Source of the DNA: an uncultured Sulfitobacter sp.
GTDB taxonomy: Bacteria; Pseudomonadota; Alphaproteobacteria; Rhodobacterales; Rhodobacteraceae
DNA: 64,000 nucleotides
Reading direction: 5' to 3'
NCBI RefSeq assembly: GCF_947497275.1
Contig: NZ_CANMFS010000002.1
Span: forward strand, 372,001 to 436,000
Under the pieces are notes generated by a model. The model searched no databases. It was not told the origin of the DNA and saw only the letters and a program-made list of their open reading frames with translations. The translations under genes were made by a program, and so were the position numbers. This document shows positions 6,981-20,616 of this stretch, piece after piece. Each line of letters begins with the position of its first letter. The first letter of the stretch is position 1.

Positions 6981-9029
6981 CTAGATGAGGTCGATTTCGA
7001 GTTCCGCGTCCTGCGGCTCATCGGGGATGGCGTCCTCGTCAGTCATCGGCGTGAACAGAAGCGCCATTAACTCTTCGCCCGTGACGTCTTCGACCGGGGC
7101 TTGGCGCCAAACCGCCTCACTTTCAGTCACAACCAGTTCCAGGTCGGTTCGGCCGACCTCTCCGCCGTCTTCGTCCGTGCCGATGACACTGATCTCATAG
7201 ATGTGATCGCGGTCGAGATCCCAGACCTCATCGAACGAAGGTTGAAACCACGACTTCGACGTTACGATTCCGGTCGCACTGTCGATGTCGAAGATGTCCG
7301 CATCCTGGCCCGCAAGGCCGTAGAGCAACCCTTGTGTGCCGCCGCTGCCATCAACGCTTTGGAGGCCCGCGCTGGCGTCTTCTGGTACGCTCTCGGCGGG
7401 TGCCTCGTCGCTGTCCGGAGTTGCCGCCTGCCAGACGGCGTCGGTTTCGGACACCACCAGTTCCAGATCAGAGCGGCTGACCTGGGTTCCGCTGGCGTCC
7501 GAGCCGATCACCGAAACCTCGTAGACGTGATCGCGGTCCGTGTCCCAGACTTCATCGAATGCGGGTGTAAACCACTGTTTGTAGCTGACGTCGCCTGTAT
7601 CCTGATCGACGTCGAATATGCTGGCGTCCGCCCCCTCAAGCGAAAACTGTGGGCCGCTGTCGGTGCCACCGTCCTCTGGCCCGTCCTCTGCCGGGTCAGT
7701 GCCCTCACCCTCGGGAGGCAGGTTATCGTCGGGTCCACCGTCGGGTGTATCGTCCGCACCGGCCTCTCGCCAGAGAGCGCCGGAGCGTGTGACCACGAGT
7801 TCCAGATCGCTGCGGCTGATCTCGGCGCCGCTGGCGTCCGAGCCGAGGACGGAGACTTCGTAGATGTGATCGCCGTTCGTGTCCCAGACCTGATCGTAGG
7901 ATGGTGTGAACCAATCCATGTTGCTGATCGCACCGGTATCGGGATCGACGATGAAATGCCCCGCATCCGGGCCTTCGAGTCGGAACAGTCCGGTGTCGGG
8001 CCCGTCTTCGACTGTGCCGTCGTCAACTACGTCATCGCCGCCGCTGTGGTTTCCGCCGGCGTCGGTGCCATCGTTCGGTGTATCTTCTATGATCGTCGCC
8101 GACAGGGTACCGCTCAACCCCATGTCTTCGGCGACCAGCGGGTCCTGCGACAGGATCGTGACGACGAGTGTGCCACCCGTAACATCTAGGTTCAGCGTGG
8201 TCGCGTCTTGTTGGATGGTCATCACCGCCGAGACGGCGTCGGCGGTGTCGTATCCGGCGAGCTGTGAAAGATCGATCAGATCCGCAGCACCGTTTGCGCC
8301 GAAGTCGGTGATCTGCAAGTGCCCCGGAACATCCTGCAGGATAAAGACATCATCGCCATCACCGCCGGTCACCACATCGCTGTCCCCGCCGCCGGCCAGG
8401 GTGTCGTCCCCCTCGCCGCCGTGCAGCACATCATTGCCGGTGCCGCCAAACAACGTGTCATCGCCAACACCGGAATTCAGCGTGTCGTTGCCTGCGCCCC
8501 CTTCCGCATAAAACGCGAACCCCGCAGAGGCGCCATCGACAAAATCGTTTCCCGCGTCCATGTAGATGCTGTCGGACCCTTCCAGCACACCGATAAAGGC
8601 AAGATCGTTGCCATCACCCCCGTGGATTTCATCATCGCCCTGGCTGCCGGCCAGCGTATCGTTGCCTGCGCCGCCGAAAACGGTGTCGGTGCCGATGCTG
8701 CCGATAAGGTGGTCGTCGCCTTCGCGGCCATAAATCAGATCATCTCCGTCACGGCCAAACACATGGTCGTTGCCCGTGCCCGTATCGATCACATCATTGC
8801 CGTAGAGGCCTTCAATCTCGTCATCACCGTCGCCGCCCAGCAAGGTGTCGTCGCCGTGGCCCCCGCGAAGGGTGTCATTGCCCGCCCCGCCGACAAGCGA
8901 ATCGGCGCCATCCGCTCCGACAAGGGAGTCGTCACCATCGAGGCCAAAGATGGTATCCGCAGCGTCCGTTCCCGTCAGAAAATCCGCCCCATGCGTTCCT
9001 GTGACCGATCCATCTGGTTCTACGGGCAT
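6981..9029 (-). CDS. RTX calcium-binding protein with three tandem C-terminal modules
   Basis: A 682-residue acidic protein without a signal peptide. Residues about 14-235 are a run of RTX nonapeptides (GGAGNDTLRGGHGDDTLLG and similar) that would form calcium-loaded beta rolls, followed by a typical DVFILQDVPGHLQITDF cap. Residues about 346-423, 460-532 and 566-640 are three copies of one module with core W[FT]xPS[FY]DxVWD, DHxYExSVxGxD and RxDLELVV, joined by Asp/Pro/Gly linkers. The module looks like a cadherin-type beta-sandwich. The acidic C-terminus (ELEIDLI) fits a type I secretion signal. No TolC/HlyBD genes are adjacent. Probably a secreted or surface adhesin-like protein; the function is inferred. 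Confidence 0.85.
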   Translation of the reverse strand: MPVEPDGSVTGTHGADFLTGTDAADTIFGLDGDDSLVGADGADSLVGGAGNDTLRGGHGDDTLLGGDGDDEIEGLYGNDVIDTGTGNDHVFGRDGDDLIYGREGDDHLIGSIGTDTVFGGAGNDTLAGSQGDDEIHGGDGNDLAFIGVLEGSDSIYMDAGNDFVDGASAGFAFYAEGGAGNDTLNSGVGDDTLFGGTGNDVLHGGEGDDTLAGGGDSDVVTGGDGDDVFILQDVPGHLQITDFGANGAADLIDLSQLAGYDTADAVSAVMTIQQDATTLNLDVTGGTLVVTILSQDPLVAEDMGLSGTLSATIIEDTPNDGTDAGGNHSGGDDVVDDGTVEDGPDTGLFRLEGPDAGHFIVDPDTGAISNMDWFTPSYDQVWDTNGDHIYEVSVLGSDASGAEISRSDLELVVTRSGALWREAGADDTPDGGPDDNLPPEGEGTDPAEDGPEDGGTDSGPQFSLEGADASIFDVDQDTGDVSYKQWFTPAFDEVWDTDRDHVYEVSVIGSDASGTQVSRSDLELVVSETDAVWQAATPDSDEAPAESVPEDASAGLQSVDGSGGTQGLLYGLAGQDADIFDIDSATGIVTSKSWFQPSFDEVWDLDRDHIYEISVIGTDEDGGEVGRTDLELVVTESEAVWRQAPVEDVTGEELMALLFTPMTDEDAIPDEPQDAELEIDLI
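7100..7995. repeat. Three tandem coding modules in the RTX gene
   Basis: Three copies of a roughly 75-residue module occur near 7760-7995, 7430-7655 and 7105-7335. Each ends with SDLELVV-like and W(R/Q) sequence and is separated by acidic linkers. They are similar at the DNA level too, which suggests internal duplication. Confidence 0.8.
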
Positions 9030-9347
9030 TGTTCCATCCTTACATGCTGCGCCCGATCAGGCGCGTCGGCAATTTGCTAGCACAGAGCGGCGTCCAAGTT
9101 CGAAAAAAGTGCCCAGAACCGCGTTTTCGTAAGTTTCTGATGAATTCCCGGCAACGGTGGGTACGCAATATCGTCGTGCCAAAGAGACTATTCACGCGTT
9201 GGATACAATTAATAATTTGCATGGCTTCTCGGCAAACCGGCCGGTTGGTTGATTCGTTTTAGAGGTATGCTGTTGGCCCACGAGCTACTTTGCGTATGGT
9301 GCCAAGGGTGGCGCATGGTCTGAACCGATCCGCAGGGCTGGCTGCGG
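9030..9347. other. Intergenic region upstream of the RTX gene
   Basis: No gene is supported in this 318-base stretch. It is more AT-rich than its surroundings between about 9180 and 9260 and would hold the minus-strand promoter of the RTX gene. I see no clear operator or repeat. Confidence 0.5.
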
Positions 9348-10655
9348 TCAGCCGTCCGCACTCAGATCAAAAATTTCGCCGGGAAAATATTTGGCAAGCC
9401 GCACATCCGCCGCGCGGGCGTGCCCCTCCATGCCTTCGAGCCGCGAAATCCGTGCCGTCGCTTGCGCCACTTCGCGCGATCCCTTGCGCGTGGCACGCTG
9501 CCAAGTGACGACTTTCATGTATTTGTGTACGCTCAGCCCCCCCGTATACCGCGCGGCACCCGATGTCGGCAGCACATGGTTCGTGCCCGTGGCCTTGTCG
9601 CCGTAGGATACGGTCGTCTCCTCGCCCAGAAACAGGGAGCCGTAGCACGTCAGCCGACCGAGCCACCATTCCAGATCCTGCGCCTGAACAGTCAGATGTT
9701 CCGGGGCATAGTCGTCCGAGCAGGCGGCCATGGCCTCGCGGTCCGCGCACAGGATCACTTCGGCATAGTCGCGCCACGCGACGAAAGCATTCGCGCGGTT
9801 CAACTCCGGCAAGTCAGCAATCAGATCCGGCACCAGCTTCATCACCGTCTCGGCAAGCGCGCGGTCGTCCGTGACCAGCCACACCGGTGAATTATAGCCG
9901 TGCTCGGCTTGGCTGACCAGATCGGTCGCCACGATGAACGGGTCCGCCGTGGCGTCGGCCAGAATGAGACTGTCGGTCGGGCCGGCGATCATGTCGATGC
10001 CGACGCGCCCGAACAGGATTCGCTTGGCTTCGGCCACGAACTGGTTCCCGGGGCCGACCAGGATATTCGATTGCGGCAACCCGAACAGACCGAAAGCCAT
10101 GGCCGCGACACCCTGCACCCCGCCCATCGCCATGATCCGGTCTGCCCCTGCAATATGCGCGGCATAGACGACCGCCGGATTGACACCGACATCCGCACGC
10201 GGCGGCGAACAGGCCGTGATATGACCGCAGCCCGCTACTTTTGCGGTCGTGACCGTCATCACAGCCGACGCGATATGGCTGTAGCGCCCCCCAGGAACAT
10301 AACAGCCCGCTGCATCCACCGGTATTACCTTCTGCCCCGCGTAGAGGCCCGGCGCGATCTCGAGTTCCACCTCCGACAGCGTTGCCTTTTGCGCCTGCGC
10401 GAACCGCTCGATATTCGCGTGGGCATAGCGGATGTCCGCCTTTAGTTTTTCAGGGACGGCGGCGCTTGCCGCCTCGATGTCCTCCGACGTCAACAGAACG
10501 TTGCCATCGTAGTTGTCCAGTCTCCGCGCGTATTCGAGCGCGACTGCATCACCGCCCGCCTCGATCTCAGTCAGTATTTTCTTGACGGTGCCATGCGTTT
10601 CACCCGCGTCGGAGGTGGCGGTAAGGATCGCTTTCTTGAGATAGTCGCGCGTCAT
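9348..10655 (-). CDS. hpsN: Histidinol dehydrogenase family protein, probable sulfopropanediol 3-dehydrogenase
   Basis: A 435-residue HisD-fold NAD-dependent dehydrogenase. Conserved are CYVPGGRYSHIASAVMTV, GGVQGVAAMAFGLFGLPQ, VGPGNQFVAEAKRILFGRVG, AEHGYNSPVWLVTDD and APEHLTVQAQ, keeping the zinc-ligand region (SQAEHG). It stands alone, with no other histidine genes. The sequence style (VGIDMIAGPTDSLILAD, SYGDKATGTNHVLPTSGA) matches what I know of roseobacter HpsN, which oxidises (R)-2,3-dihydroxypropane-1-sulfonate to sulfolactate, better than biosynthetic HisD. The partner genes hpsO and hpsP are not seen here, so the substrate remains an inference. Confidence 0.7.
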   Translation of the reverse strand: MTRDYLKKAILTATSDAGETHGTVKKILTEIEAGGDAVALEYARRLDNYDGNVLLTSEDIEAASAAVPEKLKADIRYAHANIERFAQAQKATLSEVELEIAPGLYAGQKVIPVDAAGCYVPGGRYSHIASAVMTVTTAKVAGCGHITACSPPRADVGVNPAVVYAAHIAGADRIMAMGGVQGVAAMAFGLFGLPQSNILVGPGNQFVAEAKRILFGRVGIDMIAGPTDSLILADATADPFIVATDLVSQAEHGYNSPVWLVTDDRALAETVMKLVPDLIADLPELNRANAFVAWRDYAEVILCADREAMAACSDDYAPEHLTVQAQDLEWWLGRLTCYGSLFLGEETTVSYGDKATGTNHVLPTSGAARYTGGLSVHKYMKVVTWQRATRKGSREVAQATARISRLEGMEGHARAADVRLAKYFPGEIFDLSADG

Positions 10656-10889
10656 CCAGGGTTGTCCTTATCATCGAGATCCAGCGTACCGCCCACGGGA
10701 ACCGGCACAGCCGACCTCTGGGATCAGGGGCGGACACAGGCGGCATCCGGATCCGCACCGCCCGGTAACGCCTTGATACGCCATAAACACGCTGCCGCAG
10801 AACAAAAAAAATGCGCTGGCATGGGTTTTCCACCTAATCCAGCCATAGTCGGAAAGCGACCTTGCCCTCGTCCGCACTTAAACGCAGAA

Positions 10890-10913
10890 CGCGGCACCCT
10901 TTCGGGCGCCGCG
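10890..10913 (-). terminator. Terminator downstream of katG
   Basis: Nine-base GC-rich arms (10891-10899 and 10904-10912) with a 4-base loop pair with one G-T. On the minus strand the stem is followed by a T-containing run, 27 bases past the katG stop. Confidence 0.6.
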
Positions 10914-10939
10914 CCATGTATTCGGTCCGTGTCTGAAGA

Positions 10940-13219
<2,280 letters not shown>

Positions 13220-13286
13220 TTAGAATCGCTCCAAGGTATGAACGCGCTTATAGCAACATCCGGTGATACCTTTAAGTTTAATCTCC

Positions 13287-13312
13287 CTATGAGTGTGATA
13301 GGTTCTTCTTAT
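13287..13312. promoter_or_regulatory. Candidate OxyR operator overlapping the oxyR start
   Basis: The OxyR consensus is four half-sites, ATAG-N7-CTAT-N7-ATAG-N7-CTAT. Here CTAT (13287-13290), seven bases, ATAG (13298-13301), seven bases and TTAT (13309-13312) match the last three with one substitution. The site lies in the katG-oxyR gap and covers the oxyR start codon, suggesting autoregulation and control of katG. Binding is inferred. Confidence 0.5.
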
Positions 13313-14237
13313 GATCAATTTCACCCTCAAACAGCTCCGCTATTTCGAGGCGGTTGCCCGCCACTGCCATTTCGGACGCGCCGCCGCAGCCTGTGCAATC
13401 TCCCAACCCGCGCTTTCCTCGCAGATCAAGGAGCTTGAATCGGCGCTGGGGCTGCAACTCTTCGAGCGCGGCGCGCGGCAGGTACGGCTGACGCCCTTCG
13501 GCGTGCAGTTCCGCGACCGTGTGCGCGGGATCCTGCGCGATACGGAGGCTCTTGCCGAAATGGCGCGCAGTGCGCGCGATCCGCTCGTCGGGCGGCTCAG
13601 GGTCGGGATCATCCCAACCATCGCGCCTTACCTGCTGCCCGGTGTCATAGGTCATATTACGGCCGCACATCCGGACATCGACCTGATGGTGCGCGAAACC
13701 ATGACCCACAGGCTGATCGAGGAGTTGGGTGACGGCAGGCTGGATTGCGCCATCGTCGCCCTGCCCGTGTCGGAACCATCGCTGACCGAAGTCGCGCTGT
13801 TCGACGAAGCGATGGTATTGGTGCGTCCCGCCGCAGATGCGCAGCGCCCTGTGCCGTCGGTGGCCGCGCTTGGCCAGATGAAGCTGCTGCTGCTTGAAGA
13901 GGGCCACTGCTTTCGCGATCAGGCGCTTTCCTTTTGCAATCTGCGCAACACGCTGCCCCGCGAAGGGCTGGACGGCAGTTCGCTGACGACGCTTGTGCAG
14001 ATGGTCGGCGCGGGCATCGGTGTGACGTTGATACCGGAGATGGCTGTGCCCGTGGAAACCCGCTCGGCCACTGTGTCGATCGCGCGGCTGGCCCCTCCGT
14101 TCCCCAAACGCACCGTCGGCATGGTCTGGCGCAAGACTTCGGCGCTCGGGCCCCATCTCGACGTGATCGCCCAGCACGTCCGTGATGCAGCCGCCGCACA
14201 CCCCGCTTTTGCGCAGGCAGGATCCGACCCGGAATAA
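13311..14237 (+). CDS. oxyR: Hydrogen peroxide sensor OxyR (LysR family)
   Basis: A 308-residue LysR-type regulator. The N-terminal helix-turn-helix is in LKQLRYFEAVARHCHFGRAA to QPALSSQIKELE. The sensing cysteines are in LLEEGHCFRDQALSFC, with the same nine-residue spacing as Cys199 and Cys208 of E. coli OxyR, and the following LVQMVGAGIGVTLIPEMAV is also conserved. That pattern supports a peroxide sensor rather than a generic LysR protein. It is divergent from katG. Confidence 0.95.
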   Translation: MINFTLKQLRYFEAVARHCHFGRAAAACAISQPALSSQIKELESALGLQLFERGARQVRLTPFGVQFRDRVRGILRDTEALAEMARSARDPLVGRLRVGIIPTIAPYLLPGVIGHITAAHPDIDLMVRETMTHRLIEELGDGRLDCAIVALPVSEPSLTEVALFDEAMVLVRPAADAQRPVPSVAALGQMKLLLLEEGHCFRDQALSFCNLRNTLPREGLDGSSLTTLVQMVGAGIGVTLIPEMAVPVETRSATVSIARLAPPFPKRTVGMVWRKTSALGPHLDVIAQHVRDAAAAHPAFAQAGSDPE

Positions 14238-14351
14238 ATGCCCGGCGCACGGGTTACACCGTGACCCCAGCCATCGGCAAAGGCCGCGGTGCTGTCTGCG
14301 ACCGGGCACCATGCCTTCTGGTTCAACAAACAAATCAAAACCGCTGCTTCG

Positions 14352-14522
14352 TCAGTCAGCCGCCTCGCGCGCGGCATCGGACGCCAGACCCATTTGCGGC
14401 AGAAGCGACACACCGCGATCAGTCTCCTGTCGCTTGACGGTAGCCACCATATGCTGGCGCAGATCACATTCGACATCCCACCCATCCAGCGGATTAGGCA
14501 CCTGCACGCCATAGCGCATCAT
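14352..14522 (-). CDS. Possible small ORF of 56 residues
   Basis: In the gap between oxyR and the CoA ligase a minus-strand frame starts with two methionines and encodes MMRYGVQVPNPLDGWDVEC and so on, ending with AREAAD. Third-position GC use looks coding, but there is only a weak G-rich sequence as ribosome site and I recognise no family. It could be a gene remnant. The rest of the 14238-14628 gap holds only a hairpin. Confidence 0.2.
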   Translation of the reverse strand: MMRYGVQVPNPLDGWDVECDLRQHMVATVKRQETDRGVSLLPQMGLASDAAREAAD

Positions 14523-14592
14523 CAGCCACCCCGGCGGCCAGCCTGAGGCGGATCGCCTTCATCGGTGATTTCCTTTTTGGACCGCTGCGACC

Positions 14593-14619
14593 GGGAAGGG
14601 CACGCAAAGCGCCCTTCCC
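14593..14619 (-). terminator. Hairpin downstream of the CoA ligase gene
   Basis: Perfect nine-base arms gggaagggc (14593-14601) and gcccttccc (14611-14619) sit ten bases past the ligase stop. There is no immediate T run on the minus strand, so intrinsic termination is only probable. Confidence 0.45.
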
Positions 14620-14628
14620 CTGCATTCT

Positions 14629-16245
14629 TCAGTCTTTGTCAAGCAGGACATCCCCGTAGAGTTCACGCAGCTTGTTCTTCTGCACCTTGCCCGTCGATCC
14701 GATGGGCAATTCATCGACAAAGATCACCTTGTCCGGTGTTTGCCAGCTTTCCACCTTGCCCTCGTAAAACGCGAGTAGCTCGTCCTCGGTCACGTCATCG
14801 GACTTGATGGCCACGACCACCGGGCGCTCGTCCCATTTGGCGTGATGGGCGGCAATCGCTGCGGCATTGGCGATAGCGGGATGCGAAATCGCGATGTTCT
14901 CCAACGTTACTGTCGAAATCCATTCGCCGCCCGACTTGATGATGTCCTTGGAACGGTCGCGGATGACCATGAAGCCTTCTTCGTCGATGGTCGCCACATC
15001 GCCGGTGTCGAACCACCCATCCATGGTCAGCGCCGATGTATCCTTGCCAAAATAGGTGTCGATGACCCAATGGCCTTTGACCTGCAATTCGCCCTGTGTC
15101 TCGCCGTCATGCGGCAGCACCGTGCCGGCCTCGTCGACGATACGCAGATCGACGCCGTAGGGCGCGCGTCCCTGCCCCAGCCGCACCGCGGCCTGCTCCT
15201 CCTCGGACAGTTTGGTGTGACGCTGCAACAGCTGGTTGATCGATCCGAGCGGCGAGGTTTCGGTCATGCCCCAGGCATGGATCAGTTCGGTCCCGTATTC
15301 CGCGAACTGTGGAATCATCGACGGTGGCAACGCCGAGCCACCCACCACGGTACGCTTGAAGCTCGGAATCTTCGCACCCGTTTCTTTGAGAGCCGCGAGC
15401 AGCCCCATCCAGATCGTCGGCACGCCCAGCGCCAGCGTGGTGTCGGTGTCCTCGATCAGTTTCACAAGGCTCTTGCCGTCAAGGTTCGGCCCCGGCAGCA
15501 CCAGCTTGCACCCCGTCCCGGCGGCGATATAGGGCACACCCCATGCGTTGACGTGGAACATCGGCACGACCGGCATTACCGTGTCCATCGCCGAGATGCC
15601 CAGGCCATCGGGCTGGTTGCCCGCCAACGAGTGCAGGACGGTAGAGCGGTGCGAATACAGCACCCCCTTCGGATCGCCCGTGGTGCCGGATGTATAGCAC
15701 AGGCTGGAGGCCGCGTTCTCGTCCAGATCCGGCCAGGGCAGGTCCGCGTCACCGGTTTCAAGCAGTTCATCGTAGAACAGAATGCCCGGCAGCGCCTCGG
15801 CGGTTTCCTCGTCCCGCGGACCCATCAGGATAATGTGCTTGGTCTCTTTCAGCGCCGGCTTCAGCTTGGCCGCTGCCGCAACGAACGTCCCGTCGATGAA
15901 CAGAACCTGATCCTTGGCGTCGTTGATCACATACACCATCTGCTCGGGACCCATGCGCGGATTAATCGTGTGGCACACCATACCGCCGCCTGCGACGCCG
16001 AAATAGATCTCCAGGTGGCGTCGGTTGTTCCACGCGATGGTCCCGCAGCGCGCGCCGTCCTCCAGACCCAGCTTGCGCAGCGCCGAGGCAAGGCGGTGCG
16101 CGTTGGCACCGACTTGGCCCCATGTCGAATGTTCAACGCCGCCCGCTGTTTCGACCGAGACGATCTCGCCTTGCGCGTGGAAGCGCGCCGCGTGATCCAT
16201 CAGGCTGCCGATGGTCAGCGGCATGTGCATCATTTGTCCAAGCAT
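14629..16245 (-). CDS. dmdB: DmdB-like acyl-CoA ligase, probable 3-(methylthio)propionyl-CoA ligase
   Basis: A 538-residue AMP-forming ligase that activates an acid as its adenylate and then its CoA thioester. Seen are the phosphate loop YTSGTTGDPKGVLYSHR, the A5 motif HAWGMTETSPLG, the hinge DGWFDTGDVATIDEEGFM then DRSKDIIKSGGEWIS, and the C-terminal catalytic lysine in PIGSTGKVQKNKLRELY. The N-terminus MLGQMMHMPLTIGSL is characteristic of roseobacter DmdB, which acts in DMSP demethylation. The ATG at 16245 follows a good AGGAG; an upstream start at 16326 would run into the GMC remnant. A general medium-chain fatty acyl-CoA ligase is the alternative. No dmdC or dmdD is adjacent. Confidence 0.8.
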   Translation of the reverse strand: MLGQMMHMPLTIGSLMDHAARFHAQGEIVSVETAGGVEHSTWGQVGANAHRLASALRKLGLEDGARCGTIAWNNRRHLEIYFGVAGGGMVCHTINPRMGPEQMVYVINDAKDQVLFIDGTFVAAAAKLKPALKETKHIILMGPRDEETAEALPGILFYDELLETGDADLPWPDLDENAASSLCYTSGTTGDPKGVLYSHRSTVLHSLAGNQPDGLGISAMDTVMPVVPMFHVNAWGVPYIAAGTGCKLVLPGPNLDGKSLVKLIEDTDTTLALGVPTIWMGLLAALKETGAKIPSFKRTVVGGSALPPSMIPQFAEYGTELIHAWGMTETSPLGSINQLLQRHTKLSEEEQAAVRLGQGRAPYGVDLRIVDEAGTVLPHDGETQGELQVKGHWVIDTYFGKDTSALTMDGWFDTGDVATIDEEGFMVIRDRSKDIIKSGGEWISTVTLENIAISHPAIANAAAIAAHHAKWDERPVVVAIKSDDVTEDELLAFYEGKVESWQTPDKVIFVDELPIGSTGKVQKNKLRELYGDVLLDKD

Positions 16246-16271
16246 TTCGTAATCTCCTGTTATTCTTACAT

Positions 16272-16726
<455 letters not shown>

Positions 16727-16880
16727 GCGTCCTCCAACGCTGTGCGCGGTCTGTCTACCGGCGCGTCCCCCTTGGCGGAAAATAAGCCAAAGATTGCGTC
16801 GAGTGTCCATGCCTATTGTGGAATATGCCGCGCACGTGACGTACCGTCGGCACGGACGCCCCGCCGCAGAGCGGAACTGA

Positions 16881-16913
16881 AAAAGGCCACGCGTGCGCGA
16901 CGCAGCGTGGCCT
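16881..16913 (-). terminator. Rho-independent terminator of icd
   Basis: Nine-base arms aggccacgc (16884-16892) and gcgtggcct (16905-16913) are followed on the minus strand by five T residues. It sits 20 bases past the isocitrate dehydrogenase stop. Confidence 0.8.
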
Positions 16914-16932
16914 CCCTGTCTGTCCGGGTATG

Positions 16933-19122
<2,190 letters not shown>

Positions 19123-19440
19123 AAGAAACTCCATCAGGATGCATTTTGCGTCTTCATAGCCGACCCATCCCCAAAGGTCGACAGTATACCTTCGCATACA
19201 AAGACGGATGCGGGACCAATCGAAATGGTTGGCACCACAGTTCAGGATGGCTGCGCGCTGATGGAAATGGAAGCCCCTTTTCCCCTTTGACGGCGTGTCC
19301 AGTTCGAGATGATGAACATGAACCGCCGTGAGGTAATCCATCTCGCGACGGATGCGACGCCTTGATGTCTAGTTGAAGTTGTTCGAAAAAACCGTGGTTC
19401 TGATGGACATTATCGAAGGTGCTCCCTGACCCCTCGGATG

Positions 19441-19680
19441 GCCTTTGTCTCGGTCAAGGAAATGGCGTCATGCCTGCAGACGGAAGGACGCATATCGCTC
19501 TACGGCATACAGTTGGCACATAATTTAGATACGCTGATGCCTGCCTACGTTTCCACGCTTGAAGCGATTTCCGACTTTCTGCAAGCGTCACCCGACAGCC
19601 GTGTCTTCGTCGTCGGACACACGGATATGACAGGCAGCACGGAGACGTCCGACTGGGACGCAAAGATCGTTCCGTTGTGA
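19441..19680 (+). pseudogene. OmpA C-terminal domain fragment
   Basis: An 80-codon frame contains GRISLYGIQLAHNLDTLMP and DSRVFVVGHTDMTGSTETSD, the first half of an OmpA/MotB peptidoglycan-binding domain. The usual second half (an NxxLSxxRA stretch and beyond) and the N-terminal lipoprotein part are absent. The FDTDSA-like strand is altered to LAHNLD. It is most likely a relic of a longer gene. Confidence 0.6.
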
Positions 19681-19739
19681 CGTCCTGTGCTCCGGTTTCA
19701 CGGCTTGATTAGCGATAGACCGCGGGCAGGACGGCGGAC

Positions 19740-20140
19740 CAGATCGAACAGTACACGGGCCGTTTCCCGCTTGGGGGTCCGACTGGCCGCGCAGCACGTC
19801 CGGGACGGTCCAGATGTCGATCCCGGCCCCTCCGGGCCCCTGGGCGCGCACGGTGACAAACGCGACCTTTCCGGCGACGCGCATCTCGTCCACCACGAAT
19901 TCCACCGGTGGCCCGAAGCTCCAATCGGCCCCGGGGCGGATCGCGTCAAGGATATCGACCCGCGTTTCACTTCCGCCAGTACGCCGATACTGTTCAGGTT
20001 ACTCAGATCGAAGTCAACGACGGTATCGCTGCCGGAACAGGCCGACAGTCCACTACCGTCCGCACAATCATCTCGACCATATCGCGGACAGTTGCGTTAA
20101 CCCGTCTTCCAGCTTCAGTTGTTCCAGCAGGCCTAGACAT
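19740..20140 (-). pseudogene. Remnant of a conserved hypothetical gene, minus strand
   Basis: One frame at about 19740-19975 reads ILDAIRPGADWSFGPPVEF then VVDEMRVAGKVAFVTVRAQ and GPGGAGIDIW, which resembles a domain common in alphaproteobacterial hypothetical proteins, but stop codons and frame changes break it upstream. A further coding-like piece (GLLEQLKLEDGLTQLSAIW) lies at about 20060-20140. The whole 19.4-20.6 kb stretch appears to be decayed DNA without an intact gene. Confidence 0.35.
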
Positions 20141-20616
20141 GTCGTCTGCTCGGCCAGCACCTCTGCGGTGATTGGCATCTTTGGCGCGATAAAAAGCAGA
20201 TTGTGACTGAAAACGCGGAATTGTAAGTGGCCGCGTCAATCGGCCAGCTATCGCGACCAAGCTCTGCCGTGGTGATAGCATTTCGCCGCCCGGGTGATGT
20301 GGTCTTCGTACGCGGTACGTGCGCCGACCAGCGCGCCGGTCGGAGTGTTTTCGGAAAGTGAGCCGGGATCGGCCCGGACGCTGTATCTGACGAAGGAATA
20401 GACCCATCCACGACCTACTGCCATTTTGTAAGACCGGTCTGTTGAAAGTAACGGAGTTCCGGGCCGCGAAGACGCGGCACGAGGATACGGCCCGCAACAG
20501 GTGTGTGTATCGTCATGAACATAGGCGTCCCGTCACCTTGGCGTGAGTGACGCACCCGCCCCCTTGCCCAGCGCGGGCCACTGTCCCACCTTGGGGACTG
20601 ATCAAGGAGAGAGCAC

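Noticed and set aside
6782-7021. Minus-strand 79-residue frame containing APTRTRTADLLITNQLLYQL
   Set aside because: It is the antisense of tRNA-Thr; this peptide is a well-known false gene produced by translating the tRNA.
8340-8990. Tandem DNA repeats considered as a CRISPR or satellite
   Set aside because: They are the codons of RTX nonapeptides in frame with the coding sequence, with no spacer structure.
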